Assembly (NCBI GenBank): GCA_002049455.2
Contig: KV918807.1
Coordinates: 1 to 64,000 of the forward strand
Direction: 5' to 3'
DNA length: 64,000 bases
Source of the DNA: Porphyra umbilicalis
Lineage: Eukaryota > Rhodophyta > Bangiophyceae > Bangiales > Bangiaceae
The notes below the pieces were generated by a model that saw nothing but the letters and a program-made list of their open reading frames with translations, made no database searches and was not told the origin of the DNA. The position numbers and the translations under genes were made by a program. Below are positions 1-10,150 of this stretch, in pieces (position 1 is the first letter of the stretch; every line of letters starts with the position of its first letter).

Positions 1-190
1 GTTGGGGGTGCGGCTGGTCGCTGTCGACCACCCGCGCGGTGGCGATGCTTTCGTGCCTGGCTTTTCATCCGACGGCTGCTACGGTCCTTCTTGGGCGCGC
101 TTGCTGGACAGGCCACCAGCTGCCAAGCCGGCTCGCACGGGTCAGGACAGGGGTTCGGACCCTGATCCTCGCCGCGGGGCACACTCGCAG

Positions 191-1300
191 ATCGTCTAGG
201 CCGGACGACTGCCCATCCAAACGCGATTTGGATGGGCTTTGGATGGGGCCTTGGATGGGAATGGATGGGCCCCTAAAGCCCATCCAAACGGGTTTTGGAC
301 GGGATACCGCGAGGATTTGGATGGGCGTTTGCAGGCAATGGCGTAGTCCCCAGTTCCGCCCGTGAGTCCCTCGAGGCGAGGAGGCCCGCCGGAGAGACAG
401 CGCGTGATCCTCGGCAGGCTCGGCCGTGTTATATTCGGGAAACTTGAGTTTGAAACCATTCGACCATACCATTGGGTCTCGCACACGGCTTGCACGAGCA
501 GCAGTGTGCGTCTGACCAATTCTTAAGCTCCTGGTCTAAGTACAATCAAAACTCCACTAGAACGAATACATTCCAAGACACTGTCGGTGACTTCGCGCTG
601 GTCGCCGCACGCCGAGTGGCCTCGACGTCCTTCCGACCTTCAGGGATCGGCCGGGAGCGACATCGGCTCACACAACATGCAGGAGAGCGTACAGGCAGAG
701 TGTGCTGACCGCGACCGATGGAAGCAATATGCTTTTAACGGATTTTTTGCCATATCGAAGTGATTTGCTGCGTGCTACGAGGAGCACGGAGTTTTTCTAC
801 ATCGCTCACTTGACGGGTTTTTGACGACCCAGTCGGAACGTGTCGGCGCCGATCAGCGTGAAGAAGACGATCGCTGCCCTGGTCGCGACGACGACGACGC
901 GGAAACAATCAATCTGACTTACTTCACAAATACTACAGCATGCCTAACATTTGTTGGGACAATCCAATTTTGCACCTCGTCCCGCCGCGCATGGCGTGCC
1001 AAGGCAGACAAGAACGGGGGCTACAGTTAGCAGGGCTCGCGACAGGCCAAGAATCGATGCTGGCCCAATCAAACGGCGTTTCTGCTCGGCGGACTCGGGC
1101 GAGCAGGGAAAGGAACGGTTCTGCGGCTCTTTACGGGTGCGAGGCTCAGCCTCAGGTCAGGCTCAAAAGCCCATCCAAAGCCCTCTTGGATGGGAAACCG
1201 GACGGCGCTCACAGCGCCCAAAAACGCCCATCCAAAACGTGTTTGGATGGTGGATGGGCTTGGATGGGAATGGATGGGCTGTGCGTCCGGCCGTGACGAT
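191..1300. mobile_element. Candidate non-autonomous TIR element rich in TGGATGGG motifs
   Basis: Two clusters of the motif TTGGATGGG/CCCATCCAA on both strands lie at about 211-330 and 1170-1280. The outer edges are inverted: ATCGTC, then GGCCGGACG, then GCCCATCCA, read inward from 191 on the plus strand and from 1300 on the minus strand, with two to four mismatched bases between blocks. The 840 bp between the clusters shows no recognisable gene. I saw no clear target-site duplication. This fits a foldback or MITE-like element with subterminal motif clusters, but the family is unknown and the boundaries are tentative. Confidence 0.45.
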
Positions 1301-2504
1301 GGTGGTGGCGGATGCGCCGGCTGCGCCACCATTCGAAAAGTGAGACGCCGCGCCGTCGGGCACAGGGGGACACGCGAGCGCCCCCTGGCGCCCCTGAGGC
1401 GCCTGTTTCTCGTGGCCGCTCACTGTGTTTGGTCGTGAGGGCCCCGCTGGCGCCAATTGCGGTGGAGAAGCCGTGCAAGGCGACAAGTCTCTTGAAAAGC
1501 GACCGCATCCTTCGCCACGCGTAGTTCAACGCTTGACATCTGGCCTTGGTACATCCCTCGGGCGGGCCGCTTTGGATGCCGCGTGTCGCGCCTCCCACGC
1601 GCTCGGTGGACCTCTCTGTTCCTCGATTGCGCATGTGGACGCGCAGGGGCATGGCGACGAACCACGGAGCGCGGCGTGGACGCCGCAGCCTTCTGCTCCG
1701 TCGGGAGAGGGAGGGCGAGCGCCCCGCGGCCGAGCTGCGGTGCCTCGCTCCGGCGGCCCTTGAAGCCGTCCTGAGGGGGATGATCCAGGCATCCTCCGCC
1801 CCAACGCGCCGTACGAGGGGGCTGGGACAGGACCGGGCGATGCGCTGTCCGCCCGGCACCAGGAGAGAGACGGGTCTGTGACCAATGGGGTGGCGGCCGG
1901 CCCCATTCTCTGCGGGCCGCCGCACCGGCGACGCGCGGCAGGCATCCGAACACCCCTCTGTGGGGGACGCGGACGCGTGCATGGAACGAAGGGCGCCTAC
2001 GGTGGGGCCTGAGCCTCTCACTTTATCCAGGGGTTCGTGTGACCGGGAATACGTACGCGGCCGTTGTCTCGACGAGGGCTGCGGTCCGTTCGATGGAACG
2101 GACTGAGTGGCGTCCTACACTGCCCTGGGTGTGCTTTTTGTTGCTGTTCCCCCAAGGAGCGCTCCACCGTACTTGCTTCTTTTGGGTGGTGTGGGTGGTG
2201 GCCCAGCGTGTGGAGAGGCTTGCAGACCGTGCTCGTGGCTACCGGCGTCGGCGTGCGCGGTGGGCACACGTGGTCGGCACGCAGTGGCTGCCGTATATCT
2301 TCGCGCCCATCCCGGAGGGCATTGGCAGTGCACAGTGCCGTCGAGAACGTGCGGTCGTTGTCACATCTCGGGTGATCGTTGTGCACTCTCCTCCTTGCCC
2401 AGCCACCACCCCCCCGTGCACCCCGATTTCGAGCGTCCACTCTCTTCCCCCGATCACAAGGAGTCCATCCCCTCCCCTCTGTCGCGCTGTGCTTGACGGG
2501 AACC
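1301..2504. other. Gene-free stretch upstream of the zinc-finger gene
   Basis: Open frames exist on both strands but none has recognisable protein character; their composition follows GC content. The last 120 bases are pyrimidine-rich and AC-rich, as expected for the promoter and 5' leader of the gene starting at 2505. No RNA gene or repeat was seen. Confidence 0.4.
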
Positions 2505-2934
2505 ATGCCGAGCGGCTATGATTTTCACAAGAACAAGATGAAGAAGTGTGCTGAAGCGGGTGGGAAGCGCCCCTCCGGCAGCAACCTGGCTGCAAACAGG
2601 CAGGCGCTTAGCATTCAATGCAAGGTCTGCTTTCAGGTACGCTGCGCTGCGTCTGTGTTGTTTTCATGCATGATAGGTCCTTGCTTGTACCCCCTGCCTC
2701 TTGTCCTCTGTCGCTGGTTGATGAAGCAATGGCCGCTTTGACTCACGACTCTAACCGACTCGGTGTCTGTCGTGAGAGTTCCTTCTGATGGTGGCTGTTT
2801 GATTGTTTGCTCTGCTCGCCCTCACCTCCGTGGCTCTCCCACAGACGTTCATGTGCACGACTTCGCGGACACTGCTGCAGGATCACGTGGAGCGGCGCCA
2901 CGACAAGCAGACGTATGACGAGTGCTTTGACTAG
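2505..2934 (+). CDS. Small C2H2 zinc-finger protein (At2g23090/4F5-like), two exons
   Basis: Exon 1 is 2505-2636 and exon 2 is 2845-2934, joined in phase 0 across a GT-AG intron (donor gtacgc, acceptor ctcccacag). The product is 73 aa. It has a basic N-terminus, then the hallmark AANRQALSIQCKVCFQ, then TFMCTTSRTLLQDHVERRH, giving a Cys-x2-Cys finger with a distal His pair. Length, the intron inside the finger and the 'IQCKVC-x-TF-x-CT' pattern match the small eukaryotic family typified by plant At2g23090 and the 4F5-like proteins, whose biochemical role is poorly known; nucleic-acid binding is usually assumed. The ATG follows a GC-rich leader with 'aaccATGcc' context. Family call is strong, function uncertain. 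Confidence 0.85.
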
Positions 2935-5744
2935 CGCGTTGACAAGCTGTGTCTGTCGGACCTCTCGTGTTCCCCACCCCCGTTTGTGACCGAGAGGATT
3001 GGTCCGTGTGTTTCCCTGTGGATAGTTTTTTCTTCGCCTGTGGCATGTGTCATAGTTGTGTCGTTGTTCTCTCTTACCGTACATGCCCGAGACAGGCTGT
3101 TTGGTGCCTTTTTTTTGTTCAAGCGGGACTGCAAACCCCCATGACGGGGTCGACGCTGTTCCCCCGGCGTGTACAAGGGGTCTGGCCCCGTTTGAGATGT
3201 CAAGGTGTCAAGGAGTGATGTCTGCATGTTGCTGCCTGCCTTTCCTTGTTTTCTTTGTTTTCGACTCACGTTGGCCTCTAGCTTCTGGGGATGCCCTGTA
3301 ATAATAGAAGAATGACACCGCCCAGTGCCGTACTGCACAAAAAAAGATGTAGTCGCTCACAGAGCACAACGCTTTGTGCACCCACCAAAGACTCGGCTGC
3401 CGACAAGACACGGACCCGCCGACAAGAACCAGAGAGGAACCTTTGCGGGCGACTAGAACCCAGAGAGGCATGGAAGGCACAAGTTCGGGCGAGCCAGGTG
3501 TCGGGGTGGAGGCGGGGCACTTCACACCGGCGGGCATGGTACGAACCGTGGGTGTAGGTTGGCGCCCTCAGCCGGGCACAACCGGGTTCCGCAAGGCGAG
3601 TCGACGTCAGTTTCTCACACCCGACCGCACCACCTCCGTGACGAGGGCCCCCCTTCCAAGCATCCCCACCGTTCAACCCGCGCCATCCATCGACGGGGTA
3701 CCGACGCAACTCGACAGGCACCTCCCCTCTACGCGCTCGATTCGGCCACACGGCGACAACAGCGCAAGGCACAAGGTGCACTTGACGGGGCTGGCGAAGG
3801 CGAGGTGCCTTGCCGGGCGCACCATGCGAGCTGCCTGGGCAGCACACCTCGGACGTCGGCTCCCAGCCGTCCTATCAAGGGCGGGAGCTACACCTGGTGT
3901 GGTCGCCGGCTCTTGGCCGAGATCAGACGCCCGCCCGGCGTCACACAGTGGGAGGGAAACACCGTGGCAGGAAAAGCACCGTCTCCACCGCGGCCGCCAC
4001 CGCCCCTGCCACCACCACTCGCACGCACCACAGTTGCTGACCCCCCAGCACCAACACCACCCCGAGCCGAGCGCCAGCGAAGCGCGCCACCGCAAAAGGG
4101 GAGCTGGGCCGCCGTCGCAACAGCCATTGATCGTGGGCGCTGCCAGCGACGGGCGAAGACCCGAGGGGTGAGGCGCGACGCGGTCCATGGGGAGGCAGCG
4201 GCCGCCGCCACGTTCCACCACGTGCCGACAGCCCGTCGCTGCCCAGCAACGCGCGGGTGGGAAGGCGCCCGGTGATGCGCACGCGCGCGGCTTGCCAGCG
4301 CACGCGAGGTGGAGCAAACCCGGGTGGCCGCCAGCGAGCCAGCCCGCCCGCCTATCTGGCCAGGGACCATCATGGCGATGGATGGGGCCACCATCATGGT
4401 GGCACCTTCATGATGATGGTGGCGCCATCAAGCGCCCGGTAGCCCACTCGTTGACGCCGACCGAACCGTGGCAGCAGCTCGACACGGGGCGTGTCGCCGC
4501 GCCGCCGCCCCCCCCGACCCACCGTGGCGCTCCCAGGCCGGCCAAGGACCCCCCCGGGGGGGTCCCCGTCGGCGGCGCGGCCGTGGCGCCCAGGCGGTAC
4601 CGGCGACCGCCGCCCCGGCGGCCTGGGACGCGCCGCTCGGCGTCGGCGCCGAGGCGCGCCGTGCCCCCTCAATTCCGCACAATCCCCACCCTAATGCCCG
4701 ACCGGCCGCCCACCAATTGGTCGCGTCGACACTGAGGCCGTGCTGTGGTGCCGCAGATCACGGGCGCGGCGCGGAAGCGCCGCCGCGCTGTCCCCGCGCC
4801 GCGCGCCCCGTTGCCGCACACGCCGCCGCCACTGCCGCCGGCCGGGCGCCGGCCGCGCGCGCGCGCCGGGGGGGGGGGGGCGGTCGGCGCGGGGCCGGCG
4901 GCGGGCCCCCCCCCTCCCCCCCCGCCCCAGTGGGGCGGACCGCCCCCCCGCGGCGGCTGCCCCCGACCCGGCGGCCGCCGCGGCTGCGTCGGCGCGCCCC
5001 CCCGCCGCGGATCTGGCGGCGGCGGGCGGGCGGGCGGGCGGCCGCGGCGGCGCGCCCGGCGGCGCGGCGGCGACCCCCCGCCCCCCCCCCCCCGCCGCCG
5101 CCACGTCACGGGCGCCGATTGGCGGCGCGCGCGCGCGCGCGCGGCCGCGCGCGTCGCCCCGCCGGCGGTCGCCAGTGCCCGTTTCGGGCGTGGCGCCGCG
5201 GCGGCCGCGGGCGGCGGCGGCGCTTGCCCCGCCCGCCGCCCGCCCCGCCGGCCCTGACCGCGGGGTGCGTGTGCGCGCGCGCTGCGTCGGGCGCCCCCCC
5301 CCCCCGCCCCCCTCGGCTGGCGACCTGCGGCGGCGTCCGCCCCCCGGGCACTCCCGCCCGCGCGCCACGCATTGCGCGATTGCCGTCGGCGTCGGCGGGC
5401 GCACGCGGCCCCGCCTCGTCCCGGCCGCCGCCCCGACCGCGCGCCCCCCTGGGTAGCCCGTGCCGGCGCGTCGGCCCGCCGGCGCGCTGCCGACCCAGGG
5501 GCGGCGTCGCGCGGCCGCACCGTCGGGCGGCGCGGTGCACCCCCGCATCGTGGCCGGGGGGCGCCGTGACGCGGCGTGGGGGGTGGAGCCGACGACCGCG
5601 CGGCGGGTGGCGCGGCCGCGCCGTGCACAACGGGCCACGGGGGCGCGCGCCACGCGCCGGCGGCGCCACCCCCTCCCCCCCCCCGCCGCTGCCGCCGGCG
5701 GTGCCGCCCCCACGGCTCGCGCCGGCGCCATCCCCCCAAGCGCC
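2935..5744. other. Intergenic, becoming extremely GC-rich
   Basis: From 2935 to about 4400 the sequence has ordinary composition and no recognisable gene. From 4480 to 5740 it is almost pure G+C with long C and G runs. Open frames there are long on both strands only because stops need A/T; none has domain-like content. The 3' part is probably the CpG-rich promoter and leader of the gene beginning at 5745. Confidence 0.35.
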
Positions 5745-6596
5745 ATGGCGATGGGTGCCCCCCCCCCCCCCCCCTCCCCCCTACCCCCCTCCCCCGGCGG
5801 GGGTGCGGACCCCCCCCCGGCGGGGGCGGCGGGGACTCCCCCCCCCCCCCCCCCCCGGCCCCCAATCCGCCCTCCTCGACGACGCTGAAGCTGTCAAAGC
5901 GGCCGCGCGGGAAGACTACAAGCGCCGCCGCGCGGTGGAGCTCGCCTCCATCGGCATTACGGACCGCGCCAAGCGGCGGCGCAAGGGCGACGACTCCCTC
6001 ACGGACCACCAAAAGTACCTCCGCCGGCTGTCGATGAACCAAGACAGCGCCGCCGCCGCGCGCCACGCGCAGGAGGTGTACGTCAAGGCGCTTGAGGTGA
6101 CGATGGAGGCGTTTCCGCCGGGGGGGCGGGTGCGCGCGGCGCCGCCGCCGCCATTGCCAATGGGCCGGGCACGGGGGGGCGCGCCGAGGCGCTCGCGCGC
6201 TTTGGCGCCGCCGCCGTGGGGGCTGTGGGGGGGGGGGGGCACCGCCCCGGCGCACCCGGAAGCGGCGTTTGTGGCCGCCGAGCGGCGCCGCCTCGTCGCG
6301 CGCCGCGCGCACCTCGTGTCGCTCGTGCGGGCGGCGACGGAGCGGGAGCGGCGGGTGGGGGAGGGGGGGGGGGGGGGTTCGCACCCGCCCCGCCGCCGCC
6401 GCCCCCGCAGTTGACGCCGCGGGTGGGGGGGGGGGGGGGGGGTACGACGCCTACCGGGAGGGAGTGCCCGCGGGCGGTGGCGCCGGCGGCGCGCGTGGCG
6501 CCACCTTTGACGGCGGCTATGACCATGGCGGCCGCAAAGAGGCGTACGCGGGGCCGCCGTATGGCGGGCCGGCCGCGTCCAGGGCCGCCACCTTTG

Positions 6597-6627
<31 letters not shown>

Positions 6628-8216
6628 TGGCGGTGGCGGCGGCGACCGGGGCGGCGGCGGCGGCGGCGGCGGCGGCGGCAGCGGCGGGACGACCGGCCTC
6701 GGCTACGCGGCGGCCCCCCCCGGGCCCGGCGCGTACCGGGTGCCCCCCGCCGGCGTCAAGTACGGCATGTCGACGCCTCCCCCCCCCCTCCCCCCCTCCC
6801 GCCACCGCCCGCCCAAGCGACGCCGCACGGCCTGCCGCCGCCCTACTTTCACGGCGACCGGCGGACGCCGTATGCCCACCGGGGGGGGGCCGCACCCCCG
6901 CCGCCGCCACCACCGCCCTACGCGGGTGGCGGGGGGGGGGGGGGGGCGGCGGCGGTGGGGGTGGTGGCAGCGGTGGCGGCGGTGGCTTTGGGGGGGGGGA
7001 GGGGGGGGGGGGGGATTTGGGCGCCCGCCGCCCCCGCCGCCGCCGCTGCCGCCGCCGCCGCCGCCACCCGCCGGTCGGCCGCCGCTGCCTGCGCCGCGGG
7101 GGGGGTACGGCGGCGGCGGCGGGACTGGCGGCGGCGGCAGCGGCGGCGGCGGCGGCGGCGGTGGTGGGGGGCCTGGGTACCTCGGCGCCCCCCCCCCCCC
7201 CAAGGCGGCGGCGCCCGCACGGCCGGGCGCCCCATGGACTGGATGGCCGGCGCGCAGCGGCATGTGCAGCTCGGGCAGTCGCCCCGCGGGTGGGCGCTCC
7301 CCTCACCGGCAGCCGCCGACGGCGGCGGCGGCGGCGGCGGCGGTGGTCGTCGGCCGCCCGACGCTCCCGACTGGGGCGGCCACGACGCTGCCGCTGCGGC
7401 GGCCGCCGCCGCCGCCGTCGCGGCCGTGTCGGTGCACGACGGCCACGAGGGCGGGCGCGGCGGGGGGGGGGGGGGCGATGGCCGTGGTGTCGCCGGCACC
7501 CCCGCGCGGGGGGGGGGCACCGCTCCACGGGGGGGGGGCGCTGGTGGTCGACGCCACCGCGGGGGGGGTTTGGAGGGGAGGCGGGGGGGGGGAGGGCATC
7601 CACCCGCCGGGCGGCGGCGGGTGGCCGCCGCTTGCGCAGCCGCCGCCGCCGCCGCCCATGGGGGCGGCGGCGACGCCCGCCGCCGCCACCTGGGGCGGTG
7701 GCGGCGGCGGTGGCGGTGACGGCGGCGGCGGGTCGACGGCGGCGGGGGCGCCGCCCCCCCCGACTTGGCGCTCTCCCTGGGCGACGACGACGGGGCGGCG
7801 GCGCCGGCGCTGCAGTCGCCCTGGTTTTTGCTGGACGAGGTGGCGGAGCGCGCGTCGGCCGCCTACCGCTCCCCGTCGGCGGCGGCGGCGCGGATGACCG
7901 CCGCCGGCGCCGGCACCGCCGGCGGGGGGGGGTGGGGCGCCCCCGTTGGCGTTGGGGGGGGGGGGGGGGGCGCCGACGGCGGCGGTGGGGGCGGAGGGGG
8001 TGCCGGCGGCAGCGGCGGTGGCGTCGGGGCTGGGGACGGCGGCGGCGGGGGCGGGGGTGGCGGCGGCGGCGGCGGCGAGGGGGGGGGGGGGACCCGCCCG
8101 CCGCCGCCGCCGCCTGGGGCGCCGGCCCGCCCCCGGCGGTGCTGCCGTCGCCCGACCCCCGCACGTGGGCGCCCGACCGCGGGTGGGCGGCGCCGGGGGG
8201 GTGGCCCCACCCGTGA
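5745..8216 (+). CDS. Divergent bZIP-like, Gly/Pro-rich protein; frame broken at homopolymers
   Basis: Start is set at an ATG in good context (gcgccATGG) encoding M-A-M-G-A then poly-Pro. A basic, charged block at about 5870-6100 carries KYLRRLSMNQDSAAAARHAQ, which has the N-x2-S-A-x3-R spacing of a bZIP basic region (N at 0, S at 3, A at 4, R at 8), followed by a possible helix VYVKALEVTMEAF and a second charged helix near 6260-6350 (AAERRRLVARRAHLVSLVRA). Downstream are long poly-Gly and Pro tracts with islands of normal protein (DLALSLGDDDG, QSPWFLLDEVAERASAAY near 7765-7870; WAPDRGWAAPGGWPHP before the stop at 8216). The reading frame must change several times at G/C runs of 9-18 bases. 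Probably a nuclear regulator. The leucine zipper is not convincing, so the bZIP call is tentative. Confidence 0.45.
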
Positions 8217-8503
8217 GGGCGAGGGGGCGGGGGCGGGGCGGGGTCTGGTTCATAGGCTTTCCCTGCCCCACACAAACCGCTGCGCGGGGGTGCGGCGCAC
8301 CCCCCCGCGGCCGACACCACATGTATTTGATCTGGGGGCGTCTCACAAGAATTGGCTCTGAGCGTGGCGGTGGTGACACGAGCAAATTCCACCCGGCCCG
8401 CCGTCGACGTCGGCATCTTGTGCGACGCGGGACCGCTCCCCCCCCCCCGACGGCCATCCGCACGAGCACGGTGGCTCCTCCCCTGCCCCCCCCCACCCTC
8501 ACC

Positions 8504-9285
8504 ATGGCAGGCGGCCGCGAGGCCCTCCTCCGCCAACACCTCGCCCGCGACATGGTGTGGCGGCACCTCGACGCTCGCGGGCAGCCGCTCGGCCGCCTCG
8601 CCGTTGCGGCCGCGTCGCTCCTGCTCGGCAAACACAAGCCGACGGCCATGACGTCCGTGTGGGCGGGGGACCCCGTCCTCATCACCCACGCCGACGCCGT
8701 CGTCCTCACCGGCCGCAAGGCGTCCACCAAAGTGTACCGGCGGCACTCGGGGTACCCCGGCGGCCTCACCGTCACGCCCTTTGCGCAGCTGCAGCGGCGG
8801 CAGCCGGGGGAGGCGATCCGCCGCGCCGTGCGGGGGATGCTGCCCGGCAACGCGTTGCGGGCGGTGCGGATGGGGCACCTGTACGTTGTGCCGGGGGGGG
8901 ACCACCCCCACGCACCCCACCGGCCCGTGACGATGCCGCCGCCGGGGGGGGGGGGGCGCCTCGGCCGGGGGGGGGGGGCGACGCGCTCCGAGGTGGGGGA
9001 CTGGTGGGCCAACCTGCTCGTGGATGTGGGGGAAGCCGACGTGCGGCGGCTGGTGGCGGAGGTCAAGGCCGAGATGGCCGCGGGGGGGGGGAGGGGGGGG
9101 GGGGGGGGGGGGGGGGTCCCCGCGGCCTCGCCGACCTCCTCGCCCCGACCGTCGGCGCGGCCGACGCGGACGATGCGGCGGCGCTGCGGGGGTGGGTGGA
9201 CGCGGCGGTCGCGGGGGGGGGGGGGGAGGGGGGGGGTATCCTCGCGTTTGATGACGCGCCGGCGGCGGCGGCGCCGGGGGCGTAA
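8504..9285 (+). CDS. MRPL13: Bacterial-type ribosomal protein uL13, probably mitochondrial
   Basis: The first 150 residues align well in pattern with bacterial L13: W-R-H-L-D-A-R-G-Q-P-L-G-R-L-A, then LLLGKHKP, the VLTGRKASTKVYRRHSG block, then RRAVRGMLPGN and a final HLYVVPGGDHPHAPHRP corresponding to the 'Y-x-G-x-x-HPH-x-AQQP' end. It is a structural protein of the large ribosomal subunit that initiates assembly on 23S-type rRNA. Red algal plastids normally encode their own rpl13, so a nuclear copy most likely serves the mitoribosome; no clear cleavable presequence is seen. A C-terminal extension of about 100 residues follows. The G-run at 9085-9117 probably hides an indel: after a frame change the product reads GLADLLAPTVGAADADDAAA and stops at 9285, whereas the unbroken frame gives an arginine-rich tail to 9349. 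ATG context is 'ctcaccATGG'. Confidence 0.8.
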
Positions 9286-9472
9286 GCGGGCGCCGCGGCG
9301 CGTCGGTCGCCGTGCGGGCGGCGGGTCTGTGGGGGGGGGGGGGGGGTGAGGCGGCGCACCCGCGTGGCGGTGGCGGTGGCGTCGGCGGGCGACGACCGCG
9401 GCGGCGGTGCGCGCGGTGGGGTGGTGGGTGGCCTCGGCCGCCCCTGTGAGGGGCGGCGGCGTGGCGGTGCGG

Positions 9473-9682
9473 CGCTCGACGGTGGCGGCGGCCGCTCGAT
9501 GGCGGCGGCGGCCGCTCGATGGCGGCGGCGGCCGCTCAATGGCGGCGGCGGCCGTTCAATGGCGGCGGCGGCCGCTCGACGGTGGCGGCGGCCGCTCGAC
9601 GGTGGCGTCGGCCGCTCGACGGTGGCGTCGGCCGCTCGACGGTGGCGTCGGCCGCTCGACGGCGGCGTCGGCCAGTCGACGC
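9473..9682. repeat. 20-bp minisatellite, about ten copies
   Basis: Tandem repeats of GCTCGACGGTGGCGTCGGCC and close variants (GCTCGATGGCGGCGGCGGCC, GCTCAATGGCGGC...) run head to tail. Copies at the 5' side carry ATGGCGGCGG and those at the 3' side ACGGTGGCGTC, so the array shows a gradient of variants typical of stepwise expansion. It lies in the gene-free interval between uL13 and the 3' end of the antiporter gene. Confidence 0.85.
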
Positions 9683-10150
9683 GTGGTGTGGGGGGGGGCT
9701 GCTCGGCGGTGGGGGGGGGCGGGAGCGCCGGGCTGCCTTATGTGTTTTTCGGTTGTGCGTTGACGGGGGGGGCTCCGTGCTCGTGGTCGACTGGCCTCGG
9801 CAGGCACCGCGGGCGCGCGGGTGAACCGGCTGGGTGAGCCCCGCCCCCCCCGACGCGTGGGACCAAGAGCCGGTCGTGCAAAAGCGGTCTGTACATACAA
9901 ACCATTGCGAGAGTTTTGAGTCAGGGAGGCATTCACGCAAGGGAACACAAGCAGCAGTGCAACACGCGCTCGAGGAAGCAGTAACAGCACAAGCAACGAG
10001 TACATATACAAGCAGTCACCTTCGACAGGCACGTGGGCCTCCGACTCTGCACGGCCGTTGGGCCGCCGCACATCCCCGATCGCCGGTGTGGAGTGAGGCA
10101 GGCGACCGCGTCCGCCCCCCCCTGCTGCCCCCGGGCGGCGCAAGCGCGCC
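9683..10150. other. Intergenic, 3' side of two convergent genes
   Basis: No gene recognised. The stretch 9880-10020 is less GC-rich and probably holds the 3' untranslated region of the minus-strand antiporter gene. Confidence 0.35.

Noticed and set aside
140-190. T-arm-like CAGGGGTTCGGACCCTG as part of a tRNA
   Set aside because: The loop lacks the TTCRA consensus, and no acceptor or anticodon stem can be drawn around it.
4468-5740. Open frame upstream of the bZIP-like gene as an N-terminal extension
   Set aside because: Pure Arg/Pro/Ala composition, no ATG in a sensible frame, and similarly open in other frames. Treated as CpG-rich leader or promoter.
6083-8920. Very long minus-strand open frame (about 945 codons) over the bZIP-like and uL13 genes
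   Set aside because: It is arginine/proline low-complexity sequence antisense to recognisable coding sequence. In DNA this GC-rich, stop codons are rare, so such frames arise by chance.
9286-9349. uL13 ending at 9349 in the uninterrupted frame
   Set aside because: After the G-run at 9085 this frame becomes Arg/Gly-rich, while the +1-shifted frame gives acidic, protein-like sequence to a stop at 9285. An indel in the run is more likely.
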